From an uncultured bacterium (lineage in GTDB: Bacteria; Acidobacteriota; Thermoanaerobaculia; Multivoradales; J023): a stretch of DNA of 44,022 nt. The first letter of the stretch is position 1. Each line of letters starts with the position of its first letter. This document shows, in pieces, positions 19,475-27,369 of this stretch. The notes under the pieces are model-generated. The model ran no database searches. It was not told the DNA's origin and was given only the letters and a program-made list of their open reading frames with translations. The DNA lies in assembly GCA_937948815.1 (NCBI GenBank), contig CALFAM010000057.1:1-44022 (forward strand), read 5' to 3'. The position numbers were made by a program, and so were the translations under genes.

Positions 19475-19875
19475 GCGCTCTTCTCGACATTCCGATGGGC
19501 TTCGCCGAGCACCTGCTCGCGCAACCGATGTGGCTTCAGGCCTGGATCGGATGGATGGTCGTGCTCAACACCATGAGCCTGGCTTTTCTGGGTGAGCGCC
19601 CTGGTCGACTCACCGCCATCGCCTGGTTGGGCAACATCGCAACGATGAGCGCACTCTTCGCCGTGGTCGGCTATGTGCGCTTGCTCGGGCTCTCGCACAT
19701 CATTTGGTGGACGCCGCTCCTGATCCTTCTGTGGCGCCAGCGCCCCTGGCCACCATCCGGTGCCTTCGGTCTGTGGCTCCGCCTGCTGTTCGCCACCAAC
19801 CTGATCTCGCTCGTCGTCGACTACCTCGACGTCGCGCGCTACTTGCTCGGCGCCCGCGGCGTGGTTGGCGGCTGA
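19471..19875 (+). CDS. Small multi-pass membrane protein
   Basis: 134 residues with about four hydrophobic segments (AWIGWMVVLNTMSLAFL, IATMSALFAVVGYVRLLGL, IIWWTPLLILLW, LLFATNLISLVVDYL). It starts within the stop of the lipase gene (ATGA), so it is the third member of a coupled unit with egtD and the lipase. I do not recognise the family. It may serve or anchor the lipase (inference from position only). Confidence 0.75.
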   Translation: MSALLDIPMGFAEHLLAQPMWLQAWIGWMVVLNTMSLAFLGERPGRLTAIAWLGNIATMSALFAVVGYVRLLGLSHIIWWTPLLILLWRQRPWPPSGAFGLWLRLLFATNLISLVVDYLDVARYLLGARGVVGG

Positions 19876-20029
19876 GGACGGGTCCGTCCGTCATCGGTGG
19901 TCAGAGTGCCACGTTTGGCCAGTACCTTCCGCGCTCGGCCGGTTCTTCCCAGCGCTGCCAGCGTCACAACGGCTTGGCAGCACGACGGAGCTCTCGGCGC
20001 AAGCTAGAAGATGCTCGTCAAACAGGCCG

Positions 20030-21445
20030 CTAAGCCAACGCGAGGAGGGTTGCGTCGTCGGCGAGCCAGTCTCGCCATGGACCAACGGTGGCTAGCGCGA
20101 CCAACACCGTGCTGCGGCGATGGTGACGCGCGGTGACCAGGGCACGCAGCCGGTCACAGGCATCGGCATCCGCGGCTACGTCATCGAGATCGGCAATGAT
20201 CAACATGGCCGGAACGTCCAGGCGGCGGCCGATGTCGGCGCGATCACCCTTCGCCTCATCGGCGATCAAGTCCTCCACGAGCTTCGCCGCCGGCACAAAC
20301 CGCACCTCGTGCCCAGTGTCGATCAGCTGATGACCGATCGCAGCGGCGAGGTGCCCTGCGCTGGCCGACCCGTGAATCAGGGCGTGCGCACCAACATCGA
20401 CCGCGGACGCTGAAGCGAGCATGAGGGCAGGCGTCTCGAGCGCCTGATTCTCCGCGGTCCACGTCCATTCGGCGAACGTCGCTCCGTCGGGCAGCCCCGA
20501 GCGACCACGGTAGCGTCGAATGTGGACATCACCCCGCACCGGCGCCGTACGCTGCCAGCGACGGTGCATCCACATCCATAGCTCCGGTTGTGCTCGAATG
20601 ACGCCTTCCACGGACGCCAGGTAGGCCCGGGTCAGACGCGATGCCGCTTCGGGTCCGGGTGTCCCGGGCTCGATCGGTGGCTCGACGCGGAGCAGGTAGC
20701 GACCGCCGGCAGTCGGCGCGCAGTAGACCGGCACGACTGGCGCCCCGGTCTTGAGGGCCAAGAAGGCCAGCAAGGGCGATGTCCAGGCCAATGGACCCAA
20801 GAACGGTTCGAGGATGCCGTCCTTGGGACGCACCCGCTGATCGATCAAGATGCCGATGCGGCCGCCGTCCTTGAGAAGACGGAGCATCCGGAATCCAGCC
20901 CGCCGCTTGTGCACCAGAACATGGCCGTAGCGTCGGCGAATCTCGCGGAAGTCTCGCACCATCAAGGGGTTGGTCGGTGGTCGAGAAATGATGTTGAGCT
21001 CCCCGAGAGCCAGGCCGAGGTAGCGCGCCAGCGCTTCCCACGCACCCCAGTGCGCGCTCATGATCGCGTAGCCGGTGCCGCGCTTCTCCACCGCTTCGAT
21101 GTGCTCCCAGCCTTCGACGTCGAAGCGTGCGCGCATGTTCTCGGGCTCGGCCTCGATCGACACCGTGGCATCGAAGAGCGTCGAGCCGAAGAAGGCGAAA
21201 CACTCGCGGGCGATCCGCTCGCGCTGCGCTGGATCAACATCGGGGAGCGCCCCGGCCAGATTCTCCAACGTCACCCGCCAGCGTCGGCGATCGACGAGTC
21301 GGTAGAGGTGGCCAACCCAGCGCCCGACCCGTCGTGCGACGCGAATCGGCACCCGCCGTAGCCCGAGCATCGACGCCCGGTAGAAAACGTAGAGAATCCG
21401 ATGTAGGAGGGTGACCTCGCGGGTCGGTGCGTCGGTGGTGTCCAT
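20030..21445 (-). CDS. LpxL/HtrB-type lipid A acyltransferase fused to a degenerate IstB/DnaC-like ATPase domain
   Basis: 471 residues; normal LpxL-type enzymes have about 300. Residues 1-303 are the acyltransferase: the HX4E catalytic motif in SAHWGAWEA (His132, Glu137), then ISRPPTNPLM, GILIDQR and the closing PELWMWMHRRW. It should transfer an acyl chain to lipid A precursors or a related lipid at the inner membrane. Residues ~322-471 follow the pattern of IstB transposition helpers: TFAEWTW pre-segment; GSASAGHLAAAIGHQ where IstB has GPPGVGKTHLA; VRFVPAAKLVEDL; Walker-B-like AMLIIADLDDV; ARHHRRSTVLV; and WRDWLADDATLLAL. The P-loop Lys is replaced by His365, so ATP hydrolysis is unlikely. 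The reading frame is continuous. The acyltransferase call is firm; the IstB-like call is by pattern. Confidence 0.85.
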   Translation of the reverse strand: MDTTDAPTREVTLLHRILYVFYRASMLGLRRVPIRVARRVGRWVGHLYRLVDRRRWRVTLENLAGALPDVDPAQRERIARECFAFFGSTLFDATVSIEAEPENMRARFDVEGWEHIEAVEKRGTGYAIMSAHWGAWEALARYLGLALGELNIISRPPTNPLMVRDFREIRRRYGHVLVHKRRAGFRMLRLLKDGGRIGILIDQRVRPKDGILEPFLGPLAWTSPLLAFLALKTGAPVVPVYCAPTAGGRYLLRVEPPIEPGTPGPEAASRLTRAYLASVEGVIRAQPELWMWMHRRWQRTAPVRGDVHIRRYRGRSGLPDGATFAEWTWTAENQALETPALMLASASAVDVGAHALIHGSASAGHLAAAIGHQLIDTGHEVRFVPAAKLVEDLIADEAKGDRADIGRRLDVPAMLIIADLDDVAADADACDRLRALVTARHHRRSTVLVALATVGPWRDWLADDATLLALA

Positions 21446-21479
21446 CGGCGGCCGATTGTAGCCTGCCGACCGACCGAGA

Positions 21480-21902
21480 TCAGCGGTCGACGAAATCGAG
21501 GGCGGCAGCGAGATCCAACTCGGCAGGGCCGATCAGGGCACCGGTAGACGCATGCAAGCGGACCTGAACCGACGAGAAGCCGACGACGATCTCCGGTTCG
21601 ATCGGTCCTGCCTGTGCGACCTCGCCGACGAAGGACGCGAAGGCAAGCGCCGCCCGAAAGTGCGCAACGCGGTAACGCCGCTGCAAGATCGCGCCTTCGC
21701 GGACCAGCTCCCATCCCGGAAGATCGGCCACGCGCTCGCGCAACGCCGAGACATCGAGGCTGCGGTTCTCGTCTCGATCGGCTTTGAATCGATTGGTGGC
21801 CGACAGCTCCGTGCCAGCCTCATCCGCCTGGCGGACCGACTTCTGTGCTCGCGGCGCTCGCCCTTCGTCGCGATCGGCCTTGAAACGCTGGTTGGAATCC
21901 AT
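21480..21902 (-). CDS. Small protein: duplicated RFKADRDE motif plus degenerate pterin-dehydratase-like domain
   Basis: The start is placed at the ATG 21900-21902, which follows GGAGAG; the ATG at 21920 is an alternative. The 140-residue protein starts with two copies of a charged motif (QRFKADRDEGR and NRFKADRDENR, 31 residues apart). It continues with a domain patterned on pterin-4a-carbinolamine dehydratase (LPGWELVREGAILQRRYR, FRAALAFASFVGEVAQ, then PEIVVGFSSVQVRL and AELDLAAALDFVD). The active enzyme has His-His-Pro in the loop before the last strands; here the position reads IEP, so dehydratase activity is unlikely. Its role is unknown, possibly structural or binding. Confidence 0.7.
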   Translation of the reverse strand: MDSNQRFKADRDEGRAPRAQKSVRQADEAGTELSATNRFKADRDENRSLDVSALRERVADLPGWELVREGAILQRRYRVAHFRAALAFASFVGEVAQAGPIEPEIVVGFSSVQVRLHASTGALIGPAELDLAAALDFVDR

Positions 21903-22017
21903 GGTGGTCTCTCCATGCATCCCTCGTCTCGCCCTTCCCGATCGCTAGGCTAGCCGGTTTGCAGCACGCGGCGTGCGCGGAAACTCTCGGCCTTTTCACC
22001 GAAGCAGGCGCTCGCTG

Positions 22018-23283
22018 TCACACGATCACCCGTGGGATCGTTCCGCGGATGCGTGCGAGAACCTCGTAGTGGATCGTGCCGATCCAGGCGCCGAGCTGCT
22101 CGGCGCTCACGTCCTGCTGGCCCTGACGCCCCAACAGGACGACTTCGTCCTCGAGGCCGACGTCCGGCACGTCCGTCACGTCGACCAGTGTGAGATTCAT
22201 GCAGACCCTGCCGCGCACGGGGGCACGGTGGCCCCCCACCAGTACGTACGCCTGATTGGAGAGGCGACGGTCGTAGCCGTCTGAGTAGCCGATCGGTAGG
22301 ACCGCCAGCCGCGTCGGGCGGGTGGTCTGGTACGTGCAGCCGTATCCGACGTAGGCGCCAGCGGGAACCTCTTTGAGCTGGCTCACCCGGGTCTTCCAGG
22401 TCAGCGCCGGCTGCAGTACCTCCGCAGGGTGCTTCGGCCGAGGATCTGCGGCTCGTGGGTCATCGTCACGCCAGGTTGCCCGCGGCTGCGAAATGGGGTC
22501 TCGGAAGGACAGCAAGGTCTCTTTCGACGGCCAGAACCCATACTGGGAAATGCCGAGCCGCACCATGTCGAAGCGTGTTTCCGGCACGACCAAGGCGGCT
22601 GCCGAGCACGCCGTGTGGCGCGTCGGCACGGCGAATCCTGCCGACCGAATGTGCTCCAGCATCGCTTCGAAGCGGCGCAGCTGCTCGCGGGCGTAGCCGT
22701 GGTCGGTGGTGTCTTCGATGTTGGCAAAGTGCGTGTAGGCCCCGTCGAGGATCACGCGATCTGTGCCCCGCAGCGCCTCGAGGCAACCACCAAGATCGCT
22801 TTCGAGAATGCCGTGGCGGTGGGTCCCGGTCTCGAGCTTGAGATGAATGCGGACGGGCTTCTCGCGTGTACGACGATCTTCTTCGGCACGCGCGATCACC
22901 GCATCGAGACTCTCGCGCTGGAAGATCACGAGCCGCAGGTCGGCCCGCAGCGCCTCTGCCAACCGCGCGAAAGGCACGTGGCCCATGACCAGGATGTTCT
23001 GGCGGTGGCCGTCAGCGCGCAGCGCCAAGGCTTCTTCCAGGCTGTGCACGCAAAAGGAGTCGACGCCACAATCTGCAGCGAGCGAAGCGACGGCGGACGC
23101 TCCATGGCCGTAGGCATTGGCTTTGACCACCGCCGAGAGCTCGACGCCCTCCCCCAGCAGATTGCGAAAGAAGCGCACGTTCGCACCGTAGGCATCGCGA
23201 TCGATCTCCACCCAGGTCAGGTAGCCATCGATCGCGGAGTGGGCGGACGACGCAGGCGGTGCGGCTGACGTGACAGTGGCCAT
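22018..23283 (-). CDS. alr: Alanine racemase
   Basis: 421 residues from the ATG at 23281-23283. The PLP lysine is in AVVKANAYGHG, near the N-terminus. The catalytic Tyr region is EVPAGAYVGYGCTYQT, and GRVCMNLTLVDVTD matches the conserved C-terminal motif. It converts L-alanine to D-alanine for peptidoglycan. The alanine-rich N-terminal 15 residues precede the fold and may not all be translated. It is divergent from fdhD with a short shared control region. Confidence 0.95.
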   Translation of the reverse strand: MATVTSAAPPASSAHSAIDGYLTWVEIDRDAYGANVRFFRNLLGEGVELSAVVKANAYGHGASAVASLAADCGVDSFCVHSLEEALALRADGHRQNILVMGHVPFARLAEALRADLRLVIFQRESLDAVIARAEEDRRTREKPVRIHLKLETGTHRHGILESDLGGCLEALRGTDRVILDGAYTHFANIEDTTDHGYAREQLRRFEAMLEHIRSAGFAVPTRHTACSAAALVVPETRFDMVRLGISQYGFWPSKETLLSFRDPISQPRATWRDDDPRAADPRPKHPAEVLQPALTWKTRVSQLKEVPAGAYVGYGCTYQTTRPTRLAVLPIGYSDGYDRRLSNQAYVLVGGHRAPVRGRVCMNLTLVDVTDVPDVGLEDEVVLLGRQGQQDVSAEQLGAWIGTIHYEVLARIRGTIPRVIV

Positions 23284-23371
23284 GGCTGATTCTCGCAGCA
23301 ACCCGTGGACGTGGCGAGGCCAAAGCATGGCGCTCGCGTGGCGACGTGCGACAACCCGTTATGCTCAGGGC

Positions 23372-24223
23372 ATGGATCCTTCCAGCGACGGCGTGCTCGC
23401 CTTGCCCGTGCTCGCCCTCGAAGGTGATCAAGCGCGCCATGTGCGCGACCACGTCACCGTCGAGGAACCACTCGAAATGCGGGTCGCCGCAGGCGCCGAC
23501 GATGCCCGGCGTCTACATACCCTGGCGGTCACCATGCGCACCCCGGGAGACGATCCCCATCTCGCCGCAGGCTTCCTGCTTTCCGAAGGTGTGGTGAAGA
23601 ACGCTGACGACATCGAATCGATCGACGTCGTCCCTGCCGACCCCACGGGCCAGCCGTCCAACCGCGTCGTCGCGACCTTGTCGCCTCGCGTCCACTTCGA
23701 CCCGGATGCCCTGCGGCGCGACGTCTACGCGGCGTCGAGCTGCGGCATCTGCGGGCGCGCCAGCATTGACCGCATTCGCGCCATCGCTTCCGAGCCGCCG
23801 CAGGGACGCTTCGTGTTGCCCCGCGCCACGTTGCTGGCGCTACCCGAGAGCTTGCGTGCCGCCCAAAGTGACTTCGCACGCACGGGTGGGGTTCATGCCG
23901 CCGGCCTCTTTCAGCCGGACGGCACGATGATCGATCTGCGCGAGGATGTTGGCCGCCACAACGCGGTCGACAAGGTTCTGGGCCGCCGGTTTCGCCGTGG
24001 TGAGCTGCCGAGCAGCGAAACGGTGCTGGTGGTCAGCGGTCGCGCGGGCTTCGAGCTGGTCCACAAGGCGGTGGTTGCCGGCGTGCCGATGCTGGCGGCG
24101 GTCGGCGCCCCTTCGACCCTGGCCGTCAGCCTCGCCAAGACCTTCGGACTGACCCTCGTCGGCTTTCTTCGCGATCAGCGTTTCAATCTCTACACCGGTG
24201 CCGAACGGGTCGACACGACGTAA
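23372..24223 (+). CDS. fdhD: Formate dehydrogenase sulfurtransferase FdhD
   Basis: 283 residues from the ATG at 23372, close to the usual family length; the frame is open further upstream but lacks family motifs. Visible motifs are LAAGFLLSEGVV, SSCGICG with the CxxC that carries sulfur, and DVGRHNAVDKVLG. FdhD transfers sulfur from IscS to the molybdenum (bis-MGD) cofactor of formate dehydrogenase and related enzymes. No formate dehydrogenase gene is in the window, so its target lies elsewhere. It ends 16 bp from the convergent DUF885 gene. Confidence 0.95.
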   Translation: MDPSSDGVLALPVLALEGDQARHVRDHVTVEEPLEMRVAAGADDARRLHTLAVTMRTPGDDPHLAAGFLLSEGVVKNADDIESIDVVPADPTGQPSNRVVATLSPRVHFDPDALRRDVYAASSCGICGRASIDRIRAIASEPPQGRFVLPRATLLALPESLRAAQSDFARTGGVHAAGLFQPDGTMIDLREDVGRHNAVDKVLGRRFRRGELPSSETVLVVSGRAGFELVHKAVVAGVPMLAAVGAPSTLAVSLAKTFGLTLVGFLRDQRFNLYTGAERVDTT

Positions 24224-24239
24224 GCACGATCCGGTTCAG

Positions 24240-25640
24240 CTACTGCAATCCCGAGGGCAGGCGGGGGCTCGACAACAGCGCGAGAAAAACCCGCCAGCGC
24301 GCATCGGGATCGTCGCCAGCCTCACGATCGACGTACGCCGCGACCAGGTCTTTGCCGAGGTTGTAGTTGATCACATAGCTGCGATAGCGATCGATGAACC
24401 GAACGCGCTGCTCGGCGCGGGCAGTCGGCGAGGCGGCGTGCGTCACCAGCCAGTCGGCTGTTTCCTCGGCATTGCGCTCGCCATCGAGATAGGCCCGGGC
24501 CGCATCGTTGCTCGCGTAGCCGAGCTTCGCCGCCAGGCTGCGAACCCGGTCGTAGGCAACCGCCCGCGCGGGATCGAGTCCGGCCAGCGGAAAGAGTACG
24601 TCACGCTCGAAGCTCAGGCGCTCCTCACCGGGAAACGCCATCTCGATGCCGTAGTTGGCACTCCCTTCGGCGATCAGAGACTGGGGACTGAACAGGGCGT
24701 AGACCTGTCCTTCCGGCCAGCCCCGCTCGCGGACCAGGTGCTTCTCGAGCAAGAGGTTGTAGACATGGTGCCCCGGGTAGCCTTCGTGGCAGGCAAGGTC
24801 GACGGCCCGGTCGATGGCGATCGGCAGGTCCGTGTTGACCTGGATCAGCGACTGGTAGCCGCCCTGGTACCAGTTGTAGGCGCTCCAGGGCTGGTCGGTC
24901 ACGTACTCGATGGTGAAGGACTCTTCCGAGGGCAGCTCGACCCGCTCTGCCGTGCGCTCACGACAAGCATCGATCGCGGTTCGAAACACCGTGTCGAGGC
25001 GTTCCGTCGGGATGACGAATTGTTCCTGAAAGGCCGCGTAGCGTTCGCTCACCGTGCCTTCGGCATAGCCGGCTTCGGCCAGCTCGGCATCCAGCTCCTC
25101 GATCAGCGCCAGGTAGTGGGCGTCGTCATGGTGAGGCGCCACCGCGTCGTAGAGCTTCGCGGACTCCTCGTCGAAGGGCAGCTGCTCGCCGCCCAGCATA
25201 CGAAGCCGCGTGGCGGTCGCCCGCAACTGACCGCGCAGATAGGACAGCCGGAGGGCGCCGATGTCGTCGCCGGCAGCGCCTTCCCCGGCGTCCGAGGCCG
25301 CGTCCACGGGTTGACCGCGCAAGGCTTCGAGCCGCACCGAGAGGGCTTCGGCACGGGTCGCCAGATCCTCGATCGACACCGCTTCGGCTGCCACCTCTTC
25401 CCGCCAGGCGGCCGGGCCATAGTAGGCATCGACGAAGTTGCTGTCGTGCTCGCCGACCGCCAACACCAAACGGACATAGGCCGTGGCGATGGCGTCGACC
25501 GAGTCGTCGACCACCGCCGGGCTGGCTGCCGGCTCGGGAGCATTCGCTTCGCTGCAGGCGGTCAGCAGACCGATGCACGCCGCCAGAGACAACAACCATG
25601 CTCGGAACTTGCGGTCTGCCCGCTCGACTCTGTTCATCAT
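24240..25640 (-). CDS. DUF885 family metallopeptidase-like lipoprotein
   Basis: 466 residues. AGGAGGAGAACG precedes the ATGATG at 25640, fixing the start. A lipoprotein signal ends at LLTACSE, so the mature protein begins at Cys and is probably anchored in the outer membrane or periplasm. The family zinc motif is intact: DLACHEGYPGHHVYN (HExxxGHH type), followed by an EGSANYGIE segment with a further acidic residue expected as ligand. DUF885 proteins are putative peptidases of the M-clan type; the substrate is not known. The start overlaps the stop of the diguanylate cyclase (ATGA), so the two are cotranslated. Confidence 0.88.
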   Translation of the reverse strand: MMNRVERADRKFRAWLLSLAACIGLLTACSEANAPEPAASPAVVDDSVDAIATAYVRLVLAVGEHDSNFVDAYYGPAAWREEVAAEAVSIEDLATRAEALSVRLEALRGQPVDAASDAGEGAAGDDIGALRLSYLRGQLRATATRLRMLGGEQLPFDEESAKLYDAVAPHHDDAHYLALIEELDAELAEAGYAEGTVSERYAAFQEQFVIPTERLDTVFRTAIDACRERTAERVELPSEESFTIEYVTDQPWSAYNWYQGGYQSLIQVNTDLPIAIDRAVDLACHEGYPGHHVYNLLLEKHLVRERGWPEGQVYALFSPQSLIAEGSANYGIEMAFPGEERLSFERDVLFPLAGLDPARAVAYDRVRSLAAKLGYASNDAARAYLDGERNAEETADWLVTHAASPTARAEQRVRFIDRYRSYVINYNLGKDLVAAYVDREAGDDPDARWRVFLALLSSPRLPSGLQ

Positions 25641-27046
25641 CGTTCTCCTCCTGCCACCGGCTCGCTTCGCCGCCGGGAATCGAAGCGTGCCCGGGAGACC
25701 GGTGACTCGCGGCGCATATGGGCGACGACCGCCGACGGCACCAGGCCTGCCTCCACGCGGTTGCGCCCCATCTCCTTGGCCCGGTAGAGCGCCCGATCTG
25801 CGGCCGCGATCAGCTCCTCGGTCCACTTCTCCGGCTCGGCATCGACGCTGCCGAAGCTCGCCACGCCGATCGAAACCCGAACCGAAAGGCGATCATCGAC
25901 CCCGACCATCACGGTCATCTGCTCGATCCGCTCGCGCATGTTCTCCGCCGCAGCGGCCGCCTGCTCGTGGGCCGTCTCGGGCAGGATGACCAAGAACTCC
26001 TCGCCGCCATAGCGCCCGGCCCGATCGGAGGTCCGTAGCCCCCGAGCAAGCTCGGTCGCCACGCGCCGCAACGCGACGTCGCCGGCCAGGTGACCGTGAC
26101 GATCATTCACATTCTTGAAATGGTCGATGTCCACCATGCAGATCGCCAGCGGGCGCTGATAGCGATCGGCGCGTTCGATCTCGACTGCCAGGCATTCCAG
26201 AATGGCCTCACGACGCATCAGTCCGGTAAGGCCTTCATAGGTCACCGACGCGAACAGCCGAGCATTCTCGAACACCGTGCTGACGTGGTGGCCGACCAGC
26301 CCGAGCAGCTCCCGCTGCGGATCGCTGTAGGCCATCGCGCGCGCTGGAGGCCCGAGCACCAAGACGCCCACGAGCTGGTCTTGGTGGACCAAAGGTACCA
26401 GCAGATGAGCTTCGAGCGCGCTGAGATGACGGTCCAGCTCGGCACTGGTCTCGCGCAGCTCGCCCGTCGACATGGGGCGCCCCACCCGCTGCAGCATGCG
26501 GAGCGCCGGATCGTCCGCCGACAGCAGCACGGGCAGCTCGTGGGTTCGAGCCCCTTCGCCGGGCCGCGACACCAAGGTCTGGAGGCGGCCACTCTGCGGA
26601 TCCGCCACCAGCAACGCGCCCGAGCGCGCACCAAAGGCCTCCCGTACGGCCGACGTCAAGCGTCTCGCCATGCGTGGCAGCGTTCCGAGCGTCGGCAGCT
26701 CACGAGCCAGCGCCATCAGCGCTTCGGCGTCGACGAGGCCCGCTTCGCGCGCGGCCTGGAGCGTACGCTCGCGCTGCAGGCGCGCGGTCAGACGGCCATA
26801 GGCCGGAAGACAGAGCAGACCGTAGAGTAAGAAGAACAGGGCGCCGAACGCCCCGATTCGCCCCTCGGCATCGCGCAGCAACGCATAGAGCACCGCCACC
26901 AGGGATGCCAGCAAGCCGATCGACAGGCCCCGTACGACCACGGCAGCCGTGCCTTGGGGCGTGATGCTCTCGAGGTTCGTGGTCAGGCGCATGGTCACGG
27001 CGAAGCGTTCGTTGCGCAGCACGTCACCACGCATCCATTGGAGCAT
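25637..27046 (-). CDS. Membrane-bound GAF-GGDEF diguanylate cyclase
   Basis: Order: two membrane helices (VVVRGLSIGLLASLVAVLYALL and FGALFFLLYGLLCLPAYG), a short coiled segment, a GAF-type domain (LTSAVREAFGARSGALLVAD...QDQLVGVLVLG), and a GGDEF domain with an active-site GRYGGEEF. An RxxD inhibitory site (RTSD) stands five residues before GGEEF, so product feedback by c-di-GMP is expected. It makes c-di-GMP from two GTP. The start is uncertain: the frame is open to 27145, and ATG codons at 27145, 27046, 27034 and 26992 have no good ribosome binding site; 27046 is chosen because it precedes the first helix without a long unstructured leader. The coupling with the DUF885 peptidase is notable. 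Confidence 0.88.
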   Translation of the reverse strand: MLQWMRGDVLRNERFAVTMRLTTNLESITPQGTAAVVVRGLSIGLLASLVAVLYALLRDAEGRIGAFGALFFLLYGLLCLPAYGRLTARLQRERTLQAAREAGLVDAEALMALARELPTLGTLPRMARRLTSAVREAFGARSGALLVADPQSGRLQTLVSRPGEGARTHELPVLLSADDPALRMLQRVGRPMSTGELRETSAELDRHLSALEAHLLVPLVHQDQLVGVLVLGPPARAMAYSDPQRELLGLVGHHVSTVFENARLFASVTYEGLTGLMRREAILECLAVEIERADRYQRPLAICMVDIDHFKNVNDRHGHLAGDVALRRVATELARGLRTSDRAGRYGGEEFLVILPETAHEQAAAAAENMRERIEQMTVMVGVDDRLSVRVSIGVASFGSVDAEPEKWTEELIAAADRALYRAKEMGRNRVEAGLVPSAVVAHMRRESPVSRARFDSRRRSEPVAGGER

Positions 27047-27369
27047 CCCACCGCGTGAGGGAATCGTAGCGTATGACTCAGCGTACCCGTTTCTTACAGC
27101 ACGGTACAAGCAAGCCGTGAGGCGACTGGGACGGTCGATGCGCATGGCCGAAGCTGCGGCCGATCCGCCATGCGGGCACGCTCACCTAGAGATATGCTCT
27201 TATGGCTCTGCAAAAAATCTTCTAGCACAAGAGATCACAACACCACCTCATCTCTTGCCACCATGATTCTTGTCGCCTGAGAGAGAAGAAGCTCAGTCAT
27301 TTTTTCCGACAGACTGCGGCACCGCGCACGGAATAGCCGTGCACGGCCGACCTGCCACCACCTCAGCAG
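27047..27369. other. Intergenic region between HMG-CoA synthase and diguanylate cyclase genes
   Basis: Both flanking genes run on the minus strand. The segment 27180-27310 is clearly richer in A and T than the rest of the window, as expected for a promoter of the cyclase gene, but I cannot assign boxes with confidence. A 7-of-8-bp hairpin at 27324-27344 follows the HMG-CoA synthase stop but lacks a T-run. No gene is visible. Confidence 0.45.

Noticed and set aside
20030..20480. Separate IstB gene or IS21 remnant with its own start
   Set aside because: No start with a ribosome binding site, no IS ends and no istA; the frame is continuous with the acyltransferase, so it is treated as a fusion.
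24198..25787. Open plus-strand frame of 529 codons under the DUF885 gene
   Set aside because: Shadow of a gene with clear signal peptide and zinc motif on the other strand.
27324..27344. Hairpin after the HMG-CoA synthase stop
   Set aside because: Only 7 of 8 pairs and no T-run on the minus strand, so not called a terminator.
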